Origin: Curtobacterium sp. ZW137
GTDB taxonomy: Bacteria > Actinomycetota > Actinomycetes > Actinomycetales > Microbacteriaceae
Direction: 5' to 3'
DNA length: 64,000 nt
Assembly (NCBI RefSeq): GCF_003762905.1
Contig: NZ_RJKS01000002.1
Location: 542,039 to 606,038, forward strand
Made by a program: the position numbers and the translations under genes. This document shows positions 32,353 to 40,819 of this stretch, in pieces. The notes under the pieces are model-generated. The model made no database searches. It saw nothing but the letters and a program-made list of their open reading frames with translations, and had not been told where the DNA came from. Numbering within the stretch: position 1 is the first letter of the stretch; every line of letters begins with the position of its first letter.

Positions 32353-33017
32353 GCGACATCACCCAGGCCCCGGTCACGTTCGGCACCGGCGGCGACGAGC
32401 CGTACGCACGAGCACTCCGCTCCGACGGTCGCCTCCGCCTGACCGACCCGGACCGCCCGGACGCCGAGGTCACGCTCGACGTCGGACGCTGGAGCGCCGC
32501 TGCGGACCGTGTCGACCGTTCCCTGCTCGACGACGTCGACGGCCCCGTGATCGACATCGGGTGCGGTCCCGGGCGGATGCTCGTCGCCGCCCGCACGCTC
32601 GGCATCCCGGCGCTCGGCGTCGACGTCTCCGCCGATGCCGTCGCGATCGCACGGCGTGCCGGCGGCCGTGCCGTCCAGGGCTCCGTGTTCGACTCCGTCC
32701 CGGAAGAAGGGCGCTGGGACACCGCGCTCGTCCTCGACGGCAACATCGGCATCGGCGGCGACCCCACCGCCCTGCTCGAGCGCTGCCGGGACATCGTCCG
32801 CGTCGGCGGCCGCGTCGTCGTGGAGACGCACGTCGACCGCACGGCCGACCGTACGTACCGGGCGAGGGTGATCGACACCGACGGCCACGAGAGCGCCGAG
32901 TTCCCCTGGGCGGAGGTCGGCCTCGACGCACTGCACGGGCACGCCGCCCGTGCGGGCCTCGTCGCACGCTCGAGCTGGACCGTTGCGGGCAGGAGCTTCT
33001 GCGAGCTCATCGCCTGA
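32349..33017 (+). CDS. Class I SAM-dependent methyltransferase
   Basis: A 222-residue methyltransferase with motif I VIDIGCGPGRMLVAA near residue 72, an acidic motif II LGVDVSADAVAIAR and motif IV-like TALVLDGNIGIGGDP near 133. The last third (RSSWTVAGRSFCELI) is family-like for the small methyltransferases that follow GT2-DUF2064 genes. It ends the operon. An inverted repeat just after its stop (33033-33063) could terminate transcription. Confidence 0.87.
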   Translation: MSDITQAPVTFGTGGDEPYARALRSDGRLRLTDPDRPDAEVTLDVGRWSAAADRVDRSLLDDVDGPVIDIGCGPGRMLVAARTLGIPALGVDVSADAVAIARRAGGRAVQGSVFDSVPEEGRWDTALVLDGNIGIGGDPTALLERCRDIVRVGGRVVVETHVDRTADRTYRARVIDTDGHESAEFPWAEVGLDALHGHAARAGLVARSSWTVAGRSFCELIA

Positions 33018-33032
33018 GCCGCGCCGATGCAA

Positions 33033-33070
33033 CCGGTTGTTTTGCATTACTCAAGACAACCGGGTACTGT
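33033..33070 (+). promoter_or_regulatory. Inverted repeat and candidate promoter of the 81-residue gene
   Basis: CCGGTTGTTTTG (33033-33044) and CAAGACAACCGG (33052-33063) form a 12-bp inverted repeat with one wobble. TTGCAT (33042-33047) and TACTGT (33065-33070) are spaced by 17 bases and could be -35 and -10 elements. The stretch is AT-rich against its surroundings. The repeat may be an operator on this promoter or the terminator of the preceding operon. Confidence 0.45.
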
Positions 33071-33148
33071 TGGTGTCTCCAGCCGACGGCGTCAGGGCCG
33101 CCGACTCGGCGTTCCCCTCGACGCTGCCACCACATCGAGGAGACCACC

Positions 33149-33394
33149 ATGACGAACAGCACCTTCCCGTTCGGCGGCGCCTTCGTGTCCGGACTCGGCG
33201 GACGTGACGAGCACGGCACCTACACCGGCTCCCGCTCCGACCGCTCGGTCGGCACCTACACGGGCGTGCCGGTCACCGGACGCCTCGGCCGTTTCGTGGA
33301 CACCCAGTCCGCGCGACCGGGCACCGTCACCGCGTCGAACCGCACGGTCACCGGCTCGTTCCGCACCGCGACGGGATCGTTCCGCACCGCCTGA
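33149..33394 (+). CDS. Small repeat-rich hypothetical protein
   Basis: An 81-residue protein with no known family. It is made of short Thr/Gly/Ser-Arg repeats: GTYTGSRSDRSVGTYTGVPV in the middle and the reiterated RTVTGSFRTATGSFRTA type at the end. It has no membrane segment, cysteine or signal peptide. A GAGGAG site precedes the ATG, and a promoter-like sequence lies about 80 bp upstream, so it is probably expressed on its own. Basic, flexible and repetitive, it could bind polymers or surfaces, but this is a guess. Confidence 0.65.
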   Translation: MTNSTFPFGGAFVSGLGGRDEHGTYTGSRSDRSVGTYTGVPVTGRLGRFVDTQSARPGTVTASNRTVTGSFRTATGSFRTA

Positions 33395-33492
33395 GCGCTT
33401 CGCGGCGACCGACCGCGAACGGCCGTCCACCCCGGGTCCTCCCCCCTTCGACCCGGGCCGGGCGGCCGTTCGCTCGTTCCGGGTCCTGGTCC

Positions 33493-33633
33493 TCAGGCCC
33501 CGGCGCCCGCAGCCTCGAGGCGCTGCGCGACCTGACGGAGCCACTCGCGATCGTCGAGGCCGTCCTCGGCCGACACCCCGTAGATCTCGGGCGTGCGGCG
33601 TGCGAGCTCCTGGTTTTCCTCGTACCGCTTCAC
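33493..33633 (-). CDS. Short ORF related to the end of the fused immunity protein
   Basis: A 46-codon ORF whose second half, DGLDDREWLRQVAQRLEAAG, is nearly identical to the end of the protein at 34527 (EGLDDREWLRQVAQRVETG). The GTG overlaps the stop of the tandem immunity gene as GTGA. It is too short to be a complete immunity protein and is probably a residue of gene shuffling. Confidence 0.5.
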   Translation of the reverse strand: MKRYEENQELARRTPEIYGVSAEDGLDDREWLRQVAQRLEAAGAGA

Positions 33634-34301
33634 AATCCGCGCTCCAGCCGTGCGACGAGCGCATCCAACCACTGCTTCGGCGTCATCCCGAGGTCCAACA
33701 TCGGTGACAGCCCCGTTCCGACGTACCGCATGTATCCCTTGACCGCGTCATCGTCATCGAGCGCCGCTTGCAGGCTTCGTGCCTGTTCGAGGTATGCCCG
33801 TCGCGATTCGGGGGGAAGGTCGTCGAACGCATCGGCGTACACCGCTTCGACGTCGGGATGGTCGAGATTCCAGTCGTAGTTGAAGTACGCAGCCAGCAGG
33901 TTCACGATGCGGGGCGTGCGGAGCGCGAGTTCGTCGTTGCTCACGTCGACTGCCGGATCCTGCGGACCAGGCAGCTCAGCAAGGTCTCGGTCTACGTACG
34001 CGCGGAGCTGTTCGAGCCACGCGACCGGCGACAAACCCGTGTCGAGCGCTGGATCCAGGCCCGTGTCGAGGGTGTCGAGGACTGTCTGCACCCGCTCATC
34101 GGTCGTGAACGTCGATGCGATGACCCTCAGCTCGGTGCCGAGTTGCTCGACCCTGCTCCGGGGCATCCGTTTGAGCGCCTCGTCGTAGACGGCCTCCGCG
34201 GACTCGTGATCATCGCGCCAGTCGTAGTTGAAGTACCCACCCATCAAGGTTGAGAAACGTGGGAAGTCCTTCGTGAGTTCGTCGATGTCCACCAGGCTCA
34301 T
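33630..34301 (-). CDS. Immunity protein with two CdiI-like domains
   Basis: A 223-residue cytoplasmic protein made of two related halves of the contact-dependent inhibition immunity type. Half 1 has FSTLMGGYFNYDWRDDHES and half 2 has IVNLLAAYFNYDWNLDHPD. Both then continue with an acidic helix and a GLSP(V/M) segment before a Trp-Leu end (AWLEQLRAY, QWLDALVARL). The second half is almost the same as the 107-residue gene at 35161 over its last 40 residues. It overlaps a toxin fragment upstream (ATGA). Single-domain versions are the rule, so the tandem is unusual. Confidence 0.8.
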   Translation of the reverse strand: MSLVDIDELTKDFPRFSTLMGGYFNYDWRDDHESAEAVYDEALKRMPRSRVEQLGTELRVIASTFTTDERVQTVLDTLDTGLDPALDTGLSPVAWLEQLRAYVDRDLAELPGPQDPAVDVSNDELALRTPRIVNLLAAYFNYDWNLDHPDVEAVYADAFDDLPPESRRAYLEQARSLQAALDDDDAVKGYMRYVGTGLSPMLDLGMTPKQWLDALVARLERGL

Positions 34302-34507
34302 TTCGTCGGATACGAGGCGTGCACCTCGCAGAACGGGGACGGGGCAGTTGATCGGAGCACGACCCGCACCGTCCTCGCGTCGGACATCTCGTGCCCCTGC
34401 ACCTTCGGGTCGTAGACCCTTCCGATCGAGCCCTCCGGCCGCATGGTGAAACCCTGCTTCTCCCGAAAGGACGGGATCGTCGCGAACTTCCTGCGTCCAC
34501 CGTTCAC
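34298..34507 (-). pseudogene. Toxin C-terminus remnant
   Basis: About 70 codons correspond to the last part of the RNase A-like toxin at 36048. The frame shows GSIGRVYDP where the intact toxin has VVGRGYAP, then TVRVVLRSTAPSPF where it has VVRVVLRWDPTAEP, and ends HASYPTK like TTYPK. The catalytic front part, including the GGHTLERHV motif, is missing. The stop still overlaps the start of the next immunity gene as ATGA, just as in an intact pair. Confidence 0.65.
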
Positions 34508-34526
34508 TCGGTACTGGTCCTGGTCC

Positions 34527-35123
34527 TCAGACGCCGGCGAGCCCAGTCTCGACACGCTGCGCGACCTGACGGAGCCACTCGCGATCGTCGAGACCTTCCT
34601 CGGCCGGCACGTAGTTGCAGTCGAGCTCCACGAGTCGCCCGCCCAGTGCCGCCGCGTCGGGCAGGACCTCGTCCAGGTCACGGACGTCACCGAGCAGCGC
34701 ACGCTGGTCGTCGTCGGAGCTGATCGCCAGGTAGTGCTCCAGGGCATCGGCAGCCCCGTAGGGTGCGTCGGCCCAGTCCTGGTGGAAGTAGGCGCCGACG
34801 AAGTCGTCGAAGGCGTCGAAGTTCGTCGCGGTGATGCTCGCGACCGCGGGGTAGGCCGTCAGCACCGTGTACCCGGCGGGACGGTCCGGTGCCGCGGTGA
34901 GCACCACCCGGACGGCGTCCAGGTCCTGGACCTCGCCGAACGGCATGCCGCGCCCGGTCACACCGCCGGGGACCGCGTAGACGCGGAGCGGCTTCGGGCA
35001 GTCATCGGCGACCCAGGTACGGATCCGCAGGTGGTTGGCGTCCAGGGCGTGTGCGACGATCCGGTTCGCGTCGTCGGTCCCGCCGGTGAACACCGAGGTC
35101 CCGGTCCTGACGGCATGGGGCAT
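34527..35123 (-). CDS. Toxin-remnant / immunity fusion protein
   Basis: A 198-residue protein joining two parts that are separate genes elsewhere in this locus. Residues 1 to about 92 match the C-terminal half of the RNase A-like toxin (TGTSVFTGGTDDANRIVAHAL, VRVVLTAAP, TVLTAYPAVA). Residues about 93-198 match the immunity family (AFDDFVGAYFHQDWADAPYG, then LRQVAQRVET). The GGHTLERHV-type catalytic histidine region of the toxin is absent, so the toxin part should be inactive. The ATG at 35123 has AGGAG at six bases; the frame is open 20 codons further. There is no stop at the joint, so this is a single product. Confidence 0.7.
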   Translation of the reverse strand: MPHAVRTGTSVFTGGTDDANRIVAHALDANHLRIRTWVADDCPKPLRVYAVPGGVTGRGMPFGEVQDLDAVRVVLTAAPDRPAGYTVLTAYPAVASITATNFDAFDDFVGAYFHQDWADAPYGAADALEHYLAISSDDDQRALLGDVRDLDEVLPDAAALGGRLVELDCNYVPAEEGLDDREWLRQVAQRVETGLAGV

Positions 35124-35160
35124 CACGTACTCCTCTTTCGTGCTGGTCGTGGGACGTCGA

Positions 35161-35484
35161 TCATCCGCGCTCCAGACGCGCAACGAGCGCGTCCAACCAC
35201 TGCTTCGGCGTCATCCCGAGGTCCAACATCGGCGACAGCCCCGTTCCGACGTACCGCATGTATCCCTTGACGGAATCGTCCTCACCGAGCTCTTGCTGGA
35301 GGAGCTTCGCCTCTTCCAAGTACACGTCGCGTTCGCGACCCTCAAGCTGGTCGATGGTCGATGCGTACACCGATTCCACGTCGGGATGGTCGAGATCCCA
35401 GTCTTGGTTGAACTCCGCTGCCAGCAAGTTGCGGACGCTGGGCGAACGCTCGACGAGCGCACGGTACTTCTCGATTCCACTCAT
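35161..35484 (-). CDS. CdiI-like immunity protein
   Basis: A 107-residue single-domain immunity protein. It shows SVRNLLAAEFNQDWDLDHPDV and ends GTGLSPMLDLGMTPKQWLDALVA, the same ending as the tandem protein at 33630. It overlaps a decayed toxin end upstream as ATGA. By family, it would neutralise a cognate toxin delivered by neighbours. Confidence 0.8.
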   Translation of the reverse strand: MSGIEKYRALVERSPSVRNLLAAEFNQDWDLDHPDVESVYASTIDQLEGRERDVYLEEAKLLQQELGEDDSVKGYMRYVGTGLSPMLDLGMTPKQWLDALVARLERG

Positions 35485-35731
35485 TCAGGCGCAACTCTCG
35501 GGTGGGCGGTGAGGACGAAGTACGGCGGATTGCGGGACGGATCGTAACGAAGGACGGCCCGGACCACGGTCGTGTTACGCATCGGTGGCACTCCCTCCGG
35601 CTCGCAATCGCTGCCAACTCCGCGTCGAGCTCCGCGACCCTGTGCTCCACGGGCAGCGTGTAGACGCTCTTCGGTGTCTGCCCGTCCTTCCGCGAGCGGA
35701 TCCCTCGGAGAGGGAGTTCATCGTTGCTCAC
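35481..35731 (-). pseudogene. Frameshifted toxin remnant
   Basis: Two pieces of the RNase A-like toxin lie in different frames. From 35731 the first frame starts VSNDELPLRGIRSRKDGQ, joining a leader like that inside the tandem immunity gene (DVSNDELALR) to toxin sequence (IRSRNGGK in the intact copy), and continues PKSVYTLPVEHRVAEL. The second frame, from 35582, ends VVRAVLRYDPSRNPPYFVLT like the intact toxin tail. The middle is deleted or shifted. The GTG and the final stop keep the usual four-base overlaps with the immunity genes. Confidence 0.65.
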
Positions 35732-36051
35732 GTCGACTCACCGATCCTGCGGGTCAGGGAACTCGGCCACTCGGCGAGAGGCACGCCGAGATGCACACTC
35801 GGAGCGAGCCCAGACCCGACGAAGTTCAGGAAGGCCTGTACCTCAGCTTCGGTCGTCAGCTCCCGCTCGAGGACCTGCGCCTCACGCAGGTACACGGCGC
35901 GCGCTTCGGGATCGAGATCGTCGAGAACGGATGCGTAAGCGGCTTCAGCATCCTCGAAGTCGAGGTCCCAATCGTAGTTGAACACTGCCCCGAGCAAGTT
36001 GCGCAGGTGCGGGATCTCGGCGACGACCGCGCGCCGTTCTGAGTCGTTCAC
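35728..36051 (-). CDS. CdiI-like immunity protein, cognate of the intact toxin
   Basis: A 107-residue immunity protein with LRNLLGAVFNYDWDLDFEDAE and a C-terminal GSGLAPSVHLGVPLAEWPSSL. The GTG at 36051 overlaps the stop of the intact toxin gene as GTGA, which fixes this start over an upstream ATG at 36117. Its position directly after the intact toxin makes it the probable cognate antidote. Confidence 0.82.
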   Translation of the reverse strand: MNDSERRAVVAEIPHLRNLLGAVFNYDWDLDFEDAEAAYASVLDDLDPEARAVYLREAQVLERELTTEAEVQAFLNFVGSGLAPSVHLGVPLAEWPSSLTRRIGEST

Positions 36052-37841
36052 TGGTCCAACGTCGCCTTCGGGTAGGTCGTGATCACTCGGTAGGGCGGTT
36101 CCGCAGTCGGGTCCCACCGCAGCACGACGCGGACCACCGTGTCGTCGTGCATGGGCGGCGTGCGTCCCGGGGCATAGCCCCGACCGACTACCCGGTCCGA
36201 AGGCCAGTCAAAGCCCTCGGTCCGTGTCGGTTTGTCGGCGACCTGATTGGCGTGGATCCATTCCTGGACCGCTTCGTGGTTGAAGTCAAGCGTGTTCGCG
36301 ACCAGTTTGTCGACCTCGGACGTCTGCACGGTGAACACGCTGTTCGCGCTCTTGCCGCCGTTCCGCGAGCGGATCCAGTCGTCGAGCTCCTGCCCGTGCA
36401 GGTCCGGCCGGACGTGCCGCTCGAGGGTGTGGCCGCCCGCCGCCTCCGCGGCAGCCAACCCGCCCCCGTCGGTGAACGGCTGTGACTCGATGCCGTGCGG
36501 CAGCGAGGCCTCGTCATGCGGCCGCAGCAGGTCCGGGTGCTCGTCCGCGAACTGCGCCATCTCGCCGCGCAGCATCTGGTCGAAGGAGCCGTCACCCTTC
36601 CCGATCCCCGGCGTGAAGTCGTCGCTCCCGGTGTAGTCGCGGTAGGTCCGGTCGACCAGGTCGTGCAGTGCGTCGACGCTCTCCTTCGACGCACCGTGCT
36701 CCACCCAGGACCGGACGTCCCGGCTCAGCCCGTGCAGCCCGAGCTTCGACAGCCCCTCCGCCAGCTCCGTCGCCTTCGCGGTGTCCTTCGCGAGGCCGCC
36801 GGGCCCGCCCAGACCGAGCCCGAGCCCCATCGCGGCAGCTCCCGCAGCCGCGCCCGGGTGTTCCTGCGCCTCGGTCCACCAGTCGCCGAGCGCCTGCCCG
36901 GCGGCGTCGTGCGCCTTCGCCGCGTCGCCCTTCGGGTCGAGCGCGGCGTCGACCCACGCGTAGGGCGAGAGGAACAGCCCGAGTGTGGCCGCACCGTCGG
37001 CGAAGCCGCCCCACGTCGAGCCGAGGGTGTCGGTCGACCAGGCTCCCTGGTTGTCGAAGCCGAGCATGTGGATGCCGCTCTCGAGCGACTGCAGCAGCTC
37101 GTCCGTCGCGCCTTCGGAGAACTGTTCACCGCAGGTCTTGCCGTCTGCCGTGCCGGGTGTGCTCCACGGCAGGTCGACGCCGCGGGTGTTGAGGTCGTTC
37201 TCCGACGGAGCGACGTAGGCGCCCTCGAGGCTCGCTCCCGATGCCGTCTTGATCGCGGTCGCGCAGTCCGCCTGGGCCTGCTCGAGGAGCGCGACCTGCG
37301 CGTTGATCCGCCGGATGATGTCGTCGTTCTCGTTCCGGGTGACGATGTCCTCGTACCAGGGCACGGTGGTCTTCTCCGGGGGCGCGTCGGTCCGGGTCGC
37401 ACCGTACGCGTTCCACGAGCCGTCCACCTGCGGCGCGGTCGTGGTCGAGTAGGGCGACGTCGCCTTCGGGACGCCGTGCTGCACCCGCGCGACGAACGCC
37501 GCCGCTTCGACGCGCAGGTCGTCGAGCTGCTGCTTCGGCCCCGCAGCGCTGGAGGCGTAGGTGTCGAGCGCCTTCGCGACGCCGCGTGCTGCCTTGCCGA
37601 TCGCGTGGGTGTCGTCGGCGACGGGGTCCATCAGCGCGAGGGCCTGCCCCGACTCGGGTGCCTCGTAGACGCCGGCGAGCGCCTTCCACTTCGTCGGGAT
37701 GTCGTCGGCGACGGTGCGCATCGACTCACCGCCGCCCGAGATCGTCGTCGCGGCGGCCGACACGGTCGCCAGGTCGAGTTCCGATCCGGGGATGCCGTCG
37801 GGGTCGACGAGGCCGTGGTCGCCGATCGCGACGCCGCTCAC
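36048..37841 (-). CDS. Polymorphic toxin with RNase A-like C-terminal domain
   Basis: A 597-residue protein. Residues 1 to about 200 are helical, with a coiled-coil-like region (AVSAAATTISGG, LLEQAQADC) of the kind carried by WXG/LXG-type secreted toxins. A hydrophobic Ala/Gly stretch (AAAGAAAMGLGLGLGG) lies near residue 345. The last 130 residues resemble the bacterial CdiA-CT RNase A domain: GGHTLERHV with His at about 471 and 476, NSVFTVQTSEVD, VVRVVLRWD and VITTYPK. The GTG at 37841 overlaps the upstream gene (GTGA). No N-terminal Sec signal is seen, so type VII-like export is inferred. Confidence 0.78.
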   Translation of the reverse strand: MSGVAIGDHGLVDPDGIPGSELDLATVSAAATTISGGGESMRTVADDIPTKWKALAGVYEAPESGQALALMDPVADDTHAIGKAARGVAKALDTYASSAAGPKQQLDDLRVEAAAFVARVQHGVPKATSPYSTTTAPQVDGSWNAYGATRTDAPPEKTTVPWYEDIVTRNENDDIIRRINAQVALLEQAQADCATAIKTASGASLEGAYVAPSENDLNTRGVDLPWSTPGTADGKTCGEQFSEGATDELLQSLESGIHMLGFDNQGAWSTDTLGSTWGGFADGAATLGLFLSPYAWVDAALDPKGDAAKAHDAAGQALGDWWTEAQEHPGAAAGAAAMGLGLGLGGPGGLAKDTAKATELAEGLSKLGLHGLSRDVRSWVEHGASKESVDALHDLVDRTYRDYTGSDDFTPGIGKGDGSFDQMLRGEMAQFADEHPDLLRPHDEASLPHGIESQPFTDGGGLAAAEAAGGHTLERHVRPDLHGQELDDWIRSRNGGKSANSVFTVQTSEVDKLVANTLDFNHEAVQEWIHANQVADKPTRTEGFDWPSDRVVGRGYAPGRTPPMHDDTVVRVVLRWDPTAEPPYRVITTYPKATLDQ

Positions 37842-38227
37842 CGGCCGGCTCCGGGAACGGCCGTCGCGCCGTCCGCCCCGGCGGTCCGGACGAACAGGGA
37901 GACGTCGTGGGTCTCGTGCGCCGTGATGCCGGCGCGCTGGGATGCCGCCGCCATCTCGAGGTCGCCGCGGACGTAGGCGTCGACCGCCCCGTGGACGCCC
38001 TGGACTCCGCCGATGAGCCGGAACGTGACCTGGTCCACGTCGTCGCTGACCTGGTCGACGAAGGCCCCGAGCGCTTCGTTCACGACCGCACCGGCACCGC
38101 CGGACGCGTCGGCGACCCCCGTCTGCACGGACTGCAGCGCGGCCGCCGTGCCGTCGAGCGACGTCTGCATGCCGTCGAGCACCGACCGCACCCCGGCCGG
38201 GTCGATCTTCCAGCTCCCCGAAGTCAT
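37838..38227 (-). CDS. Small helical protein partner of the toxin (DUF6507/WXG100-like)
   Basis: A 129-residue, mostly helical, Ala/Val-rich protein. It begins SGSWKIDPAGVRSVLDGMQ, a layout like the small WXG100-like or DUF6507 proteins encoded beside secreted toxins. The start has a strong GGGGGAGG site. It overlaps the toxin gene and the gene upstream by four bases. It is probably a secretion partner or chaperone for the toxin. Confidence 0.65.
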   Translation of the reverse strand: MTSGSWKIDPAGVRSVLDGMQTSLDGTAAALQSVQTGVADASGGAGAVVNEALGAFVDQVSDDVDQVTFRLIGGVQGVHGAVDAYVRGDLEMAAASQRAGITAHETHDVSLFVRTAGADGATAVPGAGR

Positions 38228-39078
38228 CGAACCTCCCCCGTTCGGATGCCATCGTCCCGTGCGGACGGGGTCCGGTGCAACCCGCTCCCACGGACGCCGC
38301 GTGCCAGTTCCGCTGCGGCCCGCCATCGATCCGGCTCGTCGCCGGCGAACCAGAACACGAGGCCCGGCGTCCGGGGCGAGCCGACGGGTCGCCCGCCGAG
38401 GTCCTCCGCCCGCCCCGCCAGGCCGCGAGCCCGCACGGCGCGGGCGCCGGCGAAGACCGCGAGCGGGGTCGTCGGTCCGCGGAGGACGGGGTCGGTGACC
38501 CCGTCGAGCCGTCCGCGGCTGGTGGAGAACAGTCCGGACTGCGGATGGCGACCGAGACTGACGGACTGGAGGCCCGCCTCCAGTCCGTGCCGCACCGTGC
38601 GTCGGTCATCGGTCGCCACCACGACGCGGAGGGTCTCGAAGACCGTCCGCGGTCCGCGTTCGACGACGAGGAGACCGCCGACGGTGCCGTCGGCACTGCC
38701 GACGACGACGGTGGTGGGTGCCGGTGAGCGCCGCTCCGCGTGCGCCGTCAGCTCCGACGGCGACCACGGCTCGGCGGACTCGTGCGGGGCGAACGTGACG
38801 GTGCGACCGAACGCCTCCAGGAACCGGGCGGGTGTCGCGCCGAGCACCAGTCGCCCCGACGGCGCGTGCTCGATCGTCAGGTCCACGTGCAACAGGTCCC
38901 CGACCGGTGCGTCCGGTCGTCCCGGTTCCCCGGACGGCCGCCAGCGGTACCCGTGCTCGGCGAGCAGGTGCAGCGCCGCCCAGGACAGCACCGCGCCGGG
39001 CGCCGTCTCGACGACACGCGTCCGCTCTCGGGCGACCCGCCCGAACAGCGCGGCGTCCGCGCGCACGACCTGCCCCAT
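38224..39078 (-). CDS. Hypothetical protein at the head of the toxin operon
   Basis: A 284-residue soluble protein of no family I can name. It has no membrane helix or signal. Arg- and Ala-rich helices alternate with strands such as TTVVVGSADGTVGGLLVVE. The ATG at 39078 is chosen because of a GGGGGA sequence just before it; an earlier ATG at 39126 is in frame. Being first in the operon with a WXG-like protein and a toxin, it could be an export adaptor in the role that EspG has in ESX systems, but sequence similarity is not evident. Confidence 0.6.
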   Translation of the reverse strand: MGQVVRADAALFGRVARERTRVVETAPGAVLSWAALHLLAEHGYRWRPSGEPGRPDAPVGDLLHVDLTIEHAPSGRLVLGATPARFLEAFGRTVTFAPHESAEPWSPSELTAHAERRSPAPTTVVVGSADGTVGGLLVVERGPRTVFETLRVVVATDDRRTVRHGLEAGLQSVSLGRHPQSGLFSTSRGRLDGVTDPVLRGPTTPLAVFAGARAVRARGLAGRAEDLGGRPVGSPRTPGLVFWFAGDEPDRWRAAAELARGVRGSGLHRTPSARDDGIRTGEVR

Positions 39079-39175
39079 GTTCCCCCCGACCGCGATGCCA
39101 CCCATCGCCCGACCCAGCGTACGCACGGGCGGTCACCCTCGAACGCCCCGGAGGTGCTGGTGCCAGGATGGGGGC

Positions 39176-40795
<1,620 letters not shown>

Positions 40796-40819
40796 CGCGG
40801 TGCCGCTCGGCGGCGGGGG

